Under the pieces are notes generated by a model that saw only the letters and a list, made by a program, of their open reading frames with translations, made no database searches and was not told the origin of the DNA. Source: CAWVWF01 sp963933885 (GTDB lineage: Bacteria; Bacteroidota; Bacteroidia; Flavobacteriales_C; GCA-002722245). Taken from it: 64,000 nt of DNA. Of this stretch, positions 9,179 through 18,068 are shown piece after piece. Position 1 is the stretch's first letter. Each line of letters begins with the position of its first letter. The position numbers and the translations under genes are program-made. Where the stretch lies: assembly GCA_963933885.1 (NCBI GenBank), contig CAWVWF010000001.1, forward strand, positions 1 through 64,000, read 5' to 3'.

Positions 9179-11704
9179 TTACCTTTTCACTTTAAGCACT
9201 TTAAACCATTGGTTATCATTTGAATTTACTGCTTTCACAAAATAAACGCCCTCTGATAATGTATTAGGAAATAGAATTGAATACGCATCTGATGCTTGTA
9301 AAACCAGTTTTCCGAAGTTATCATAAACCTCAATCTGATCGATGGCTCTATTGAAGTTTAACCTATCAAAAACAGGGTTTGGAAATGCAGTGATTTCTGA
9401 CTTTTTCACAGCCTTTGAAGATGTTAAGACACTAACACAAAAATTCTCTGAAGACGTTGATGAATACTCGGCTACTGTTAAAGTTGAGATTACTGAGTTC
9501 TGAGATTTGTTTTCTAATTTAAAGTAATCCGTTTGAGTTGGTTCCGGACAAGCTCCTAAGTCGTTATAATAATGAGGGTAAGCGTTTGGTGGAGCCGACC
9601 AGATTTGATTTTTTGCTTCATAAACTTTTCCTTGGAAAACGAATTTTTCTCCAGTTTCATAAATCGTTGAAGTATTGTATTCTGAAAACATACTACATAA
9701 ATCCTCTAAAAATGCGTCGTTAATTTCGAAATCATAACACACGTTTTCTTCCAAACAGAATTCCTGAGATTGTAAATTATTAGCTGTTGTGCTGCTTACG
9801 CTATTGTATGACTTAACTGACGTGTTGTTATCTGAAATATCCCATGAAAGACTAGTAGACATTGATCCTGTAGAAATGTCGAATTGAAATAACTGACCAG
9901 CTTGCATGTTGAAATTTTGCTCAAATACATTATTTGAAGGAATCTCATCAATTACACCATTAGGTAAACTTAATACTACTGTGATATCCTGATCACCAAA
10001 GTTGGAAATAGGAAAAGTATTTAACGTTAATACTGAACTTGTTCCACTTCCAATGGAAACTTGATGATTTTGATTGTAAACCTCAACAGTGTTTAATGAA
10101 ACAGAAACGTTAACACTCGACAAGATCTTAGAACCTCCATTCAAAATTTCAATTTCAGGTGCCAATGAATTCCCACACGTTTTAGTGGATATATTATTAA
10201 TTCCAACAATTGCAGCATCGTTCTCTTTTTGTTGAATTCCTTCAATCGTACCCGAAATTTCAAACTGTCCGAGCGAAGAATAATCAGTCCATTTTGTAGC
10301 TGCACTTCCTGCTCCAACCCCATCCATACTTAGGTAGTAATCACCACTAACTAGAACTTTACTAATGTTAACTGCCTGTGTGAAATCAGCATCGTTGTTT
10401 GTATACTTTTGAATCAAATTCCCTGAAGCGTCCAATAATTCAATCTCAAAATCTAAGTTAGGTTTAGGTAAACCTGTAGCTGCTACATCAAGGTTAATTG
10501 AACCTCCAGCAACATAGAAGTGGAATACATCTTTATCTGTTCTTCTTTCAATAATCCCTTTATTCTTGTTTAATACCGCTACACCTTGTCCGTTTAAACT
10601 GTAATCTATTTCGGAAGCAGAGCCAATTGTATTTCCATGATCATCTGCTCTATATCCTCCAACTGCATCTTGAATTATCCAAGTATCATCATCGGTAGTG
10701 TTTGTTGCATTCGCGTAATCTCCGATACTCCATTGTGTTAATGGAAGATAATATGAAACACCCATGATAGGTGCCCAAACACCATGTCCTTTATAGTATG
10801 CACCATCACCAGAGCTACCATCGTGCGACAACCCTAAAGTATGTCCAGCTTCGTGAGATCCTGCTTCTGCAGCTCTAACTGAGTTTCCAAATCCATCAGT
10901 AAATACCCAGCAAACTTCGGTAGCATTCCAATTAAAACTTCCTCTTAAAGCAACTCCTCCTCCTGGAGACCAATAGGATGTTGGTGTAAAAACTACTCTC
11001 GTTTTCCATCCGTTTGGTGCGGCATTATAAACCGCTTCATTAGTTGTTACATTAACATCAAAAGGAGCGTAATCTTCAACTAAAACATACCAAGCAGTTA
11101 ACATATCAATATCACTCCATCCAGTTCCAGCAGCGTTTAATGAAGCCCCACTATTCCATGGCGTTCCGGATGGAAGATTGTATCCATCCATATCACAGTA
11201 AATTACCGCTGTAGCTCCTGGATTACTATTTAAATCATATGGATCCCAAGCGTATTCTTTTAGTGAATCTAATTGCGCTGTTGTAAGGGCTGATTCTTCA
11301 TCATCTAACGCTCCTTGATGTCCTTTAAACCCTCTACAGATCAATTTATCAACGTTGATGACTTTGGATATAACTTCTCCTGATTTTGATGTTTTTAATG
11401 AATAAGCTTCATGCTCAGAAACAATTACAAAACCTTCTAGTTCTTGGTCTCTGTTGTATCCTAAAACAAATAAGGAAGCTTTACCTTTTAACTTTCCTAA
11501 TACTTGCTGTTCTCCTCTTTTATATAAATCGATTTCGATTTTCTTCGTTGTAGATACTTGAAGTTTCGTTGTACTGGATCTACCATGTAAACTCGTAAAC
11601 AATGTTTCAGCATCGCCTAGCGAAAATGAACTGGTATCTTGTGATCTTCCTACAAAATTCGCGAAAATAATCCCTCCTAATAAAAGTACTTTAAGTCTTA
11701 GCAT
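9179..11704 (-). CDS. Secreted metzincin-type zinc metalloprotease with chitin-binding-like module and T9SS tail
   Basis: With the start at 11704 the product is 841 aa and opens with the signal peptide MLRLKVLLLGGIIFANFVGRSQ; upstream in-frame codons would place about 30 non-signal residues in front. The zinc site HEAGHTLGLSHD (about residues 284-295) is the full HExxHxxGxxH metzincin motif. A Met-turn candidate PIMGVSYY lies about 20 residues on. After the protease come beta-sandwich domains (about 370-640). A segment near 660-720 (YETGEKFVFQGKVYEAKNQI then W) resembles a CBM5/12 chitin-binding fold. The T9SS type A tail starts AFPNPVFDRLNF and ends KVLKVKR. The substrate is unknown; the module suggests proteolysis near chitin or another glycan matrix. 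Confidence 0.87.
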   Translation of the reverse strand: MLRLKVLLLGGIIFANFVGRSQDTSSFSLGDAETLFTSLHGRSSTTKLQVSTTKKIEIDLYKRGEQQVLGKLKGKASLFVLGYNRDQELEGFVIVSEHEAYSLKTSKSGEVISKVINVDKLICRGFKGHQGALDDEESALTTAQLDSLKEYAWDPYDLNSNPGATAVIYCDMDGYNLPSGTPWNSGASLNAAGTGWSDIDMLTAWYVLVEDYAPFDVNVTTNEAVYNAAPNGWKTRVVFTPTSYWSPGGGVALRGSFNWNATEVCWVFTDGFGNSVRAAEAGSHEAGHTLGLSHDGSSGDGAYYKGHGVWAPIMGVSYYLPLTQWSIGDYANATNTTDDDTWIIQDAVGGYRADDHGNTIGSASEIDYSLNGQGVAVLNKNKGIIERRTDKDVFHFYVAGGSINLDVAATGLPKPNLDFEIELLDASGNLIQKYTNNDADFTQAVNISKVLVSGDYYLSMDGVGAGSAATKWTDYSSLGQFEISGTIEGIQQKENDAAIVGINNISTKTCGNSLAPEIEILNGGSKILSSVNVSVSLNTVEVYNQNHQVSIGSGTSSVLTLNTFPISNFGDQDITVVLSLPNGVIDEIPSNNVFEQNFNMQAGQLFQFDISTGSMSTSLSWDISDNNTSVKSYNSVSSTTANNLQSQEFCLEENVCYDFEINDAFLEDLCSMFSEYNTSTIYETGEKFVFQGKVYEAKNQIWSAPPNAYPHYYNDLGACPEPTQTDYFKLENKSQNSVISTLTVAEYSSTSSENFCVSVLTSSKAVKKSEITAFPNPVFDRLNFNRAIDQIEVYDNFGKLVLQASDAYSILFPNTLSEGVYFVKAVNSNDNQWFKVLKVKR

Positions 11705-11791
11705 AGTTCTGTTTTTTAAGAATCGTTTTACTTTGGTAAGTAAAAGTGAAGTTTCCAAAATCATCAAATAGAAAAACATATCGATCCACAC

Positions 11792-11822
11792 CAAATTTAT
11801 TGATAGTGAAGATGTTAAACAG
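11792..11822 (-). promoter_or_regulatory. Possible promoter of the metzincin gene
   Basis: On the minus strand CTG (11822-11820), 20 bases, then TAAATTTG (11799-11792). The -7 box fits TAnnTTTG, and the -33 element has two of three consensus bases. It implies a leader of about 80 bases. Confidence 0.4.
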
Positions 11823-11934
11823 AACGAAAAATATTAAAAATGATATTTCAAGGAAGGGTGATTTATAGATTGAGTTCGTGTATTGTTGCGATATAAAACA
11901 GTATATTTTTAAGAGGAAAATCATCCTTAAGGCT

Positions 11935-11960
11935 GTTCTGAAAACAGGTGTTTTCAGAAC
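11935..11960. other. Perfect 12-bp hairpin in a gene-free stretch
   Basis: GTTCTGAAAACA (11935-11946) and TGTTTTCAGAAC (11949-11960) are perfect inverted copies separated by GG. They lie in the gene-free stretch 11705-12284, which also holds a second palindrome (12011-12033) and a copy of the dispersed repeat (12089-12150). No U-run follows on either strand, so it is not a standard terminator. It could be a mobile-element hairpin or a protein-binding site. Confidence 0.6.
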
Positions 11961-12010
11961 AACTTTACCACGCCTATATATAATAAATGCAGGTACTTAG
12001 AGCATGTTTC

Positions 12011-12037
12011 ACTTTGGTGACAGTCACCAAAGTTTTT
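12011..12037 (+). terminator. Near-perfect palindrome with T-run, terminator-like or element end
   Basis: ACTTTGGTGAC (12011-12021) and GTCACCAAAGT (12023-12033) are exact inverted copies around a single A and run directly into TTTTT on the plus strand. The shape would terminate rightward transcription, but no plus-strand gene ends nearby. An operator or the subterminal hairpin of a lost mobile element is equally possible. Confidence 0.4.
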
Positions 12038-12088
12038 ATGGGGTTAATTGAAGCTCTCTCCAAAACTAATTATAGATCCACCGTATAC

Positions 12089-12150
12089 CGTACTTTTTGA
12101 TTTAGCGAAGCGTAATCTAAAAGGTAAAAGTTCCGATTTGTAATCGGTGT
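12089..12150. repeat. Copy of the palindromic dispersed repeat, left-arm form
   Basis: It begins CGTACTTTTTGATTTAGCGA and continues with GTAATCTAAAAGGTAAAAGT, then CCGATTTGTAATCGG, a small hairpin of its own. It matches the arms of the element at 1-184, but no matching right arm is seen nearby. Confidence 0.6.
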
Positions 12151-12265
12151 TTAATCAGTTTAAATTTATTTAATTAGAAATATCAGAAGATAGGGATTGC
12201 TTAAAACTAGAGCTTCGAGCTAATATGATTATTTATTTGTCGTATTACTTACTAGGGGCCTGACC

Positions 12266-12285
12266 CTATAGCACTCTATAGCACT
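12266..12285. repeat. 10-bp tandem duplication next to a stop codon
   Basis: CTATAGCACT occurs twice back to back. The second copy abuts the TGA (minus strand, 12287-12285) of the lipoprotein gene. It may be a small slippage duplication or a target-site scar. Confidence 0.5.
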
Positions 12286-12716
12286 CATGGATTTTGAGCT
12301 CTGTACAAAGTAAAAGTTATCGTTTTTGTTACAGTTTGATTATTTGAATTCGTGTATACTGAAGATCCCTCAAAAACAAACTTGTCTGCAGAAATTGATA
12401 CAATTTTATATTCATCAAAAAATTCAGTTAATCCTATAATATTAACGGTATTAGCTGTGCAAGACCAAGTACAGTTTAATCCTGGGGAAAAACAAACTTT
12501 AGCATAAAGATCTTTTGCTGTTTCAAAATCAAATTGTGTTATAGAAGTCGTTTTTGAAGATGACCCGTTTCCAGTCTCTTCGAAATCTCTTTTCGTTCCT
12601 GATTCCCAAACGCCAACTATTTGGTCACTTACTAATTCAGCTTCATTAACTTCTTCTTCCTTCTTACAGGAAAATAATGCGAGTGTAATTAAACAAAATG
12701 CGAATAAATTTTTCAT
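12285..12716 (-). CDS. Lipocalin-like lipoprotein, 143 aa
   Basis: This is a predicted lipoprotein: MKNLFAFCLITLALFSC has a clear lipobox at Cys17, followed by the acidic/lysine stretch KKEEEVNEAE that often marks surface-exposed lipoproteins of Bacteroidota. The mature part (IVGVWESGTKRDFEE, then strands through FVFEGSSVYTNSNNQTVTKT) fits a small lipocalin-like barrel in which G-x-W lies at the first strand. The start at 12716 is preferred over an in-frame ATG at 12743 because it puts the signal peptide at the N-terminus. Function unknown. Confidence 0.72.
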   Translation of the reverse strand: MKNLFAFCLITLALFSCKKEEEVNEAELVSDQIVGVWESGTKRDFEETGNGSSSKTTSITQFDFETAKDLYAKVCFSPGLNCTWSCTANTVNIIGLTEFFDEYKIVSISADKFVFEGSSVYTNSNNQTVTKTITFTLYRAQNP

Positions 12717-12890
12717 AATTTTTAGGTTGCGGTTTAAAGACATAATTCAGCATCTAAAAAAAGATACATGAAATATTATACTTTATAATACAAAACGCTT
12801 CGAAGCACCCTTAACAACTAACTGGCATATGTCTAAAAAAATAATATGTGATAGTGTAATTTGTATTTGAAATACAATTAAGTAATTCCA

Positions 12891-13016
12891 TTACTTACTC
12901 CAGTATAATTTCGAGAAGGTGATTTCTCCCGATTCCTTATTATTAAACTTAATAGAAATTGGTTTTGTATTGCTCATCATAATATGATGAGCATTCAGAT
13001 TGAGTCTATGTAAATC
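12891..13016 (-). pseudogene. 41-codon open stretch, possible gene remnant
   Basis: The gene-free stretch 12717-13151 (435 bases) contains an open frame on the minus strand bounded by TAA codons. It reads sensibly at the protein level (LHRLNLNAHHIMMSNTKP, then IKFNNKESGEITFSKLYW) and ends SK-stop. It has no ATG at its beginning; the first is at about residue 13. It resembles the C-terminal end of a larger protein whose front is gone, but could be chance. A 10-bp hairpin TGCTCATCAT/ATGATGAGCA (12971-12993) lies inside it. Confidence 0.25.
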
Positions 13017-13097
13017 TTATAGCACAACGAATTTAATAGTTATGACTGAATTGATGCCTTTTAAAAAGTAGTTATTGACGCTTGTAGTTATTGGAAT

Positions 13098-13132
13098 AAA
13101 AAAAGGCTGTAATCCTAAGATTACAGCCTTTT
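13098..13132 (-). terminator. Intrinsic terminator of the BNR-repeat gene
   Basis: GGCTGTAATC / GATTACAGCC (13105-13114 and 13119-13128) form a perfect 10-bp stem with a CTAA loop. Read on the minus strand it is followed by seven U. It lies 20 bases past the stop of the gene at 13152-16487. Confidence 0.85.
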
Positions 13133-13151
13133 GAAATTATTTTATTGATAC

Positions 13152-16100
13152 TTATCTTTTTTGAATTTCTGCTGTATAGCTTTTTTCTGGCGTTGTTAAC
13201 CTTAGCACATACAATCCAGTTTGGAACTTAGAAACATCGATTGTTGCTGTTCCAGTTAATTGCCCTGTAGCAACAACTTTTCCTTGCACGTCAAACATTT
13301 CCCAACTTGCTGTTTCCAAACGACCATCTGTTTTTAATGTTAAAACATCTTGCATTGGATTCGGAAACAATTGAACACCTGCTAATTCTAAATCAGAAAC
13401 ACCTACACATAAATCAAGTGTTGCTGTTATTTCTACCCTGTCACTCGGACAGTCAACTTGATCTTCTTCAACCAACCAGTTATAGAAATAATAATAATAT
13501 TCCAATTCTACTCCACTTGCTGTTCCATTCGTTATTGAAAGGATATTACTGATTGGAAAAGGAAAGTCTGTAAAAGCACTGTTCCTAAATAATTCTACAC
13601 TTGCTCCACCAATTTTCTCACAAGTAACAACATAATCAGAACCTTGTGGAATTTTCCAATCTAAAGTTACTGTGCTCTTTCCATCAGGTACGCTGACTGT
13701 TACATTTTCTAATACATTTCCATTACCATCTGTAAGTACAAAATTTCTATTTCCAGCACCAGAAGCATAAACTTCAAACGTTCTTAAAACCATGTCTTTG
13801 AAAACATCGAATACTAAACCATAACCACCGGCATGAGAAACACCTGCTGATAAAGTATTATCTAAAGCTCCACCATTCGTAAGGGTATTTAAACCTGATG
13901 ATTGCTGAACAAAGAAAGAAGTTGTTTGATTTAAATTAGTTGTATAATCTATTCCTTCGAAGATTGAAGTTGGAGAAGTATTCGTAGCATACCATTTAAT
14001 GGCACCTACTGAATTATCTACTGATAATTTCACACTTGCTCCTGCTGAACAAAAGATCTCATTAGAAACGTTTGGATTACTTGCTTTTACTTGTACAGTT
14101 ACTTCGATAATATCAGAAACTACTGTTTCTCCGGCACTAGTAACTTCAACTGAATAGTCTGCTGTTTCATCAACCACTAAAGTAGAACTTGTTTTACCAA
14201 CAATATCTCCACCGTTTTTAAGCCATTGATATGTATAATCATTGTCTTGAACAGCCTCCAATGTAATTGTATTCCCTTCACAAAATGTTGTTTCAGAATT
14301 ACTTGTTACTGAAGCATCAATTTGATTACTCGTTGCATAAGTTGGAGCAGACCACATACCTCTACCGTATGTACCTGCGTAGATTCTATTATCAATATAA
14401 TTGATTTCAATTTCGTTTACTTGAACGTTTGGTAAATTGTCTTGATAATCAATGTAATTAGACATAGCATCGTTGATATAATAAACTCCACTATACATCC
14501 CTACATACAACCCATGTTCAGGTCCTTTTTCGAAAGCGACACATAAAGAAGATAAACCTGGAAGGTTTAATTTTTGAGAATTCCATGAAGTACCTCCATC
14601 TGTAGAAATATAAACTTTTTCACCCCCTGTAGTTGCAACTGCAATATAATTAGGATCGTCTGGATGAATGCTTATAAAATTTATACTTCCTAGATTTGAC
14701 GTAACTAATGTCCATGAAGTTCCTGCATCTATTGATTTAGAAAGAGAAGATTCTTTCGATGCAAACATAATTGATGGATTTGTCTCAGAAATCGTTAATT
14801 GATCACATTTCCCTGATCCACTTGGTGTACCTAAAGCCGTACCTGATCCAGTAGTAAAGGAATACCTAGACACACTAGTATAACCTACATAAAAGATATC
14901 TGCACTGGTTGGATGTTGTACAATTGGTGTAACCCAATTTCCTGCATCACTACTTAATCCATTTTGTGATTGACCACCATTAGTTGTCTTATATAAATTA
15001 CCATTTTGAGATGTTCCTATTTGATTATCTGGATTATCCCAACTTACAAATGCGTCCATTCCATCTGCTCCTAACCATTCTCTCCAAATATAATTACTAC
15101 CATATGTTGATGCTGTACCGTTATCTTGTGCTCCTCCAACAACAACATTTGGATTGTTTTTCCCAACTCCAATTTTATAAAACTGACGAACATTTAAGCC
15201 GTTACTTAAGTTTTTAAAAGTAGCTTCACTGTTCTCACTAACTGAGATTCCTCCATCAGTTCCAGTATATAAATTACTTCCTATCCATTCCAAAGTATGG
15301 ATATCTGCATGAATATATTTTGCCCCAGCTGAAGAATACAGCCAAGGAACATAAAGAGAGAAATTAGTACCACCATTCGTTGAACGATATAATTCCATTC
15401 CTCCTAAATAAATTTTTGTAGGGTCTTGAGCTGAAACTGCTAAATCAATTCCATACCAAGCATAAGCCTCAAGATAATCAGTTGAACTTTGATTTATGAT
15501 TGTAAATGATTGTCCGTTGTTTGTTGATTTAGACAAAGTACCGAATTCATATCCATCTGCCTGCATATACCAAACACTATTTGGTTCTGCCGGACAAATT
15601 GCGATTCTTCCATAACCTGTATTAGCTCCTGCAGCAATTTGAGACCATGTTTGTCCTCCATTTGTTGATCTGTAAAAGTTATACCTTCCTGCAGCATAAA
15701 CATAACTTTGATCAGTTGGATGATACTCTAAATCAAGGAAATTTCCTGATTCCATTGAATTCCATGTATCCCCATTATCGGTAGATTTAAAAATCCCATA
15801 AGCTCCACAAGCTAATAATACATTTGGATCACTAGCGTCCGCTTTAATTTTTGTTGTACTTGATGAAAATACTTTTGTCCATGAACTACCTGCATCTGTA
15901 GATTTAAAAATTCCTTGATCGGTTCCTATAAAATAAGTATCGGCATCGTTAGGAGAAATTAAACAACCTAACATGTTTAAAGTTGAAAGTTTATCTGTAA
16001 GTGGTGTCCAATTCGCTCCTTGATCTAATGTAGACCATACTCCTCCAGAAGGAGCTCCTGCTAAAATATGATTGGCATTTGAAGGATTAACACTAATACA

Positions 16101-16487
16101 TTCTACCCTTCCTACTCCTGGATTCCAACTTGAAGTTGGGTTTCTAGTTGTTGGTCCAAGTTCAGTCCATAAAGACTGTCCTCTTTGCGTTAAGCTAGAT
16201 CCAGATCTATTCGTACTTTTCTTAAATTTATCGATTTCGTTGAAAGCATTTTTCCTCCAATTAATCTTTCCATTTACATCAGCATCTCGCTTAGCAAAGT
16301 ATAGCCATCGCTGAAATTGCTTGTACCCAGATCCTTTTCCTTGGTAACGGTTCTCAAAATAATCGTTTGCTTCTGTGCTAATTTGCTCTATAGTATACAT
16401 TTCACTTTCAATCATCTCCCAATGTTTTTGAGCGAATGATGAAAATGACAATACTAGGGCGGTAGCAATTGTTAACGTAATTTTCAT
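13152..16487 (-). CDS. Secreted Asp-box (BNR/sortilin-like) propeller protein with T9SS type A tail
   Basis: This is a large (1111-aa) secreted protein. A signal peptide (MKITLTIATALVLSFSSFAQ) precedes a beta-propeller of about residues 110-720 with at least nine Asp-box turns of the form S-T-D-x-G-x-x-W: STLDQGANW, KSTDAGSSW, KSTDNGDTW, RSTNGGQTW, KSIDAGTSW, ISTDGGTSW. Such propellers occur in sialidases, VPS10/sortilin and xyloglucanases (GH74); catalytic residues cannot be placed from memory. An Ig-like module follows (CEGNTITLEAVQDND). The tail is a T9SS type A domain from LFPNPMQDVLTL to TAEIQKR. A terminator follows, and no cotranscribed neighbour is evident. Confidence 0.87.
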   Translation of the reverse strand: MKITLTIATALVLSFSSFAQKHWEMIESEMYTIEQISTEANDYFENRYQGKGSGYKQFQRWLYFAKRDADVNGKINWRKNAFNEIDKFKKSTNRSGSSLTQRGQSLWTELGPTTRNPTSSWNPGVGRVECISVNPSNANHILAGAPSGGVWSTLDQGANWTPLTDKLSTLNMLGCLISPNDADTYFIGTDQGIFKSTDAGSSWTKVFSSSTTKIKADASDPNVLLACGAYGIFKSTDNGDTWNSMESGNFLDLEYHPTDQSYVYAAGRYNFYRSTNGGQTWSQIAAGANTGYGRIAICPAEPNSVWYMQADGYEFGTLSKSTNNGQSFTIINQSSTDYLEAYAWYGIDLAVSAQDPTKIYLGGMELYRSTNGGTNFSLYVPWLYSSAGAKYIHADIHTLEWIGSNLYTGTDGGISVSENSEATFKNLSNGLNVRQFYKIGVGKNNPNVVVGGAQDNGTASTYGSNYIWREWLGADGMDAFVSWDNPDNQIGTSQNGNLYKTTNGGQSQNGLSSDAGNWVTPIVQHPTSADIFYVGYTSVSRYSFTTGSGTALGTPSGSGKCDQLTISETNPSIMFASKESSLSKSIDAGTSWTLVTSNLGSINFISIHPDDPNYIAVATTGGEKVYISTDGGTSWNSQKLNLPGLSSLCVAFEKGPEHGLYVGMYSGVYYINDAMSNYIDYQDNLPNVQVNEIEINYIDNRIYAGTYGRGMWSAPTYATSNQIDASVTSNSETTFCEGNTITLEAVQDNDYTYQWLKNGGDIVGKTSSTLVVDETADYSVEVTSAGETVVSDIIEVTVQVKASNPNVSNEIFCSAGASVKLSVDNSVGAIKWYATNTSPTSIFEGIDYTTNLNQTTSFFVQQSSGLNTLTNGGALDNTLSAGVSHAGGYGLVFDVFKDMVLRTFEVYASGAGNRNFVLTDGNGNVLENVTVSVPDGKSTVTLDWKIPQGSDYVVTCEKIGGASVELFRNSAFTDFPFPISNILSITNGTASGVELEYYYYFYNWLVEEDQVDCPSDRVEITATLDLCVGVSDLELAGVQLFPNPMQDVLTLKTDGRLETASWEMFDVQGKVVATGQLTGTATIDVSKFQTGLYVLRLTTPEKSYTAEIQKR

Positions 16488-16667
16488 AATGATTAGATTC
16501 TAAATAATAAGGGACTGCAATATAGTTAAAAAGTAGATATTTATGTTTTAAACTAAATCAAAATCTTTCATTTCAAAAACACTACTAAATTGATATAAGC
16601 TAGATATATCAAGGTATTAAAAAAATATTTATTACTTGTTAACGGAGATTTTTTATCAGTTTTAGAA

Positions 16668-17108
16668 CTAATTATTTTGTAAATAACCAATTACTAATGC
16701 TACACAACCTCTACCAGTTACATCATTATATCCTTCATCTCCAATTGGGAATCTTACTTCAATTGTGAAATTTTGTGTAGCTGTGTTTTCGAAATCCCAA
16801 ACTTGAGCCATCGCATGATCAGCGTTATCGTATACTAAAACTTTTTTACGATCATAAATTTTTATAGCTAAATCACCAATACCTTTACCTCCTTTAGAAA
16901 GTATTCTATATTTTTTCCCTCCTGAAAACACGATATTTAATTCAGCGCTTTCGCCTTCAGATAAAACTACGCTGCTTAACTGTCCATTAAATCGGAATGG
17001 TGTTAAATCTTTTACAGCACGTTTTGCCATCCGTTTACATTGTGCATTGCTATCAAACGGGATTGACATTGCGAAAATAATTAGGCAAAACGATAGTAGG
17101 TTCTTCAT
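16668..17108 (-). CDS. Hypothetical secreted protein, 146 aa
   Basis: A signal peptide (MKNLLSFCLIIFAMSIPFDSNAQ) precedes a small beta-rich domain (VVLSEGESAELNIVFSGGKK, LAIKIYDRKKVLVYDN, FTIEVRFPIGDEG) reminiscent of pre-peptidase C-terminal (PPC)-like sandwiches, and a terminal GCVALVIGYLQNN. Family not recognised. Its start lies 3 bases downstream of the stop of the lipoprotein gene at 17112-18014, so both are almost certainly cotranscribed and may act together in the envelope. Confidence 0.7.
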   Translation of the reverse strand: MKNLLSFCLIIFAMSIPFDSNAQCKRMAKRAVKDLTPFRFNGQLSSVVLSEGESAELNIVFSGGKKYRILSKGGKGIGDLAIKIYDRKKVLVYDNADHAMAQVWDFENTATQNFTIEVRFPIGDEGYNDVTGRGCVALVIGYLQNN

Positions 17109-17111
17109 TGG

Positions 17112-18014
17112 TTAGTCTGTTATTTCGTTTCTAATTGTTGAGATTTTTAACTTGATAGCTTCAAAAGCTTCTTTTGTAATCACCACTTCCAACTTCCCTC
17201 CTAATGTTGTTATTTTATTAACCGTATCCGTTTTAACTTTTGTTTCATCATCATAATTTAATGCAACATTATTAAACAATACTTCAAGCTCTTCTAATTT
17301 TTTAATTCGTTCATCAAAGTCAGTTCCTTCAACAGCCTTTAACATGTTAATCAAATTTGTTAGTGCTGGTTTCTGTTCTGCGATTTTTTTCCAAATTGGC
17401 ATCTCTTTACCTTCATCTAACTTTAAATTAACTGCGATATAAAGTCCTTCAATCCAAGCACCAGTTAGAATTGCTTTAGAAACAATTGGTCGGTCATTTT
17501 CCTGTAAGTACAAATCTGTTTCCATATAGGTAGCAGCAATAATATCCATTAAGGAATCTTTATTACTCATGTTCCCTTCTAATTTCATTCTGATTTCTTC
17601 AGTGAAGACACCTTCGATATTTAATTCACTTGATAAAGCTTGAGCAGATCCCATAAACTTCATAGCATCTAAAGGATAATCAAACATGGATGTGAAACTT
17701 AAATCCGCGAAATAAACTCCTAAGTTTAAGGAACGTGTCATGTCAGTTACGTAGTCGTCAATCCCATCAGGATCATTCAAAATTTCTACGTCATAAATCG
17801 CATTCGTTTGAAAAAGAAGATCGGCCATTTCAACTGGAGATGGCAAAGTATAAACAACTTTTGCAGCTGTTTTTAATTCCTTAATCTGTTTAACAGTATA
17901 GGTGATATCTTCTTCTTCGAAAATATCATCATCTTGATTTTGTGGGGTTGGTACTTTGTCGTCTCCACATGACATTAATGCTAAACCAGCAACGAAATAT
18001 AAAACTTTACGCAT
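17112..18014 (-). CDS. Hypothetical lipoprotein, 300 aa
   Basis: This is a predicted lipoprotein: MRKVLYFVAGLALMSCGDDK has a lipobox at Cys16. The mature protein looks mainly alpha-helical and charged (LKTAAKVVYTLPSPVEMADL, LEELEVLFNNVALNYDDETK), unlike the beta-rich lipoproteins elsewhere in the window. It is first in a two-gene unit with the secreted protein at 16668-17108. No catalytic motif or family is recognised. Confidence 0.72.
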   Translation of the reverse strand: MRKVLYFVAGLALMSCGDDKVPTPQNQDDDIFEEEDITYTVKQIKELKTAAKVVYTLPSPVEMADLLFQTNAIYDVEILNDPDGIDDYVTDMTRSLNLGVYFADLSFTSMFDYPLDAMKFMGSAQALSSELNIEGVFTEEIRMKLEGNMSNKDSLMDIIAATYMETDLYLQENDRPIVSKAILTGAWIEGLYIAVNLKLDEGKEMPIWKKIAEQKPALTNLINMLKAVEGTDFDERIKKLEELEVLFNNVALNYDDETKVKTDTVNKITTLGGKLEVVITKEAFEAIKLKISTIRNEITD

Positions 18015-18068
18015 GACTTCTTTATTTGTAAGATTAGCTTACCGTGTATTATTATTAATGTTTCGTTT

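Noticed and set aside
12285..12743. Start of the lipoprotein at the ATG 12743
   Set aside because: It would place nine extra residues before a clean lipoprotein signal; 12716 is preferred.
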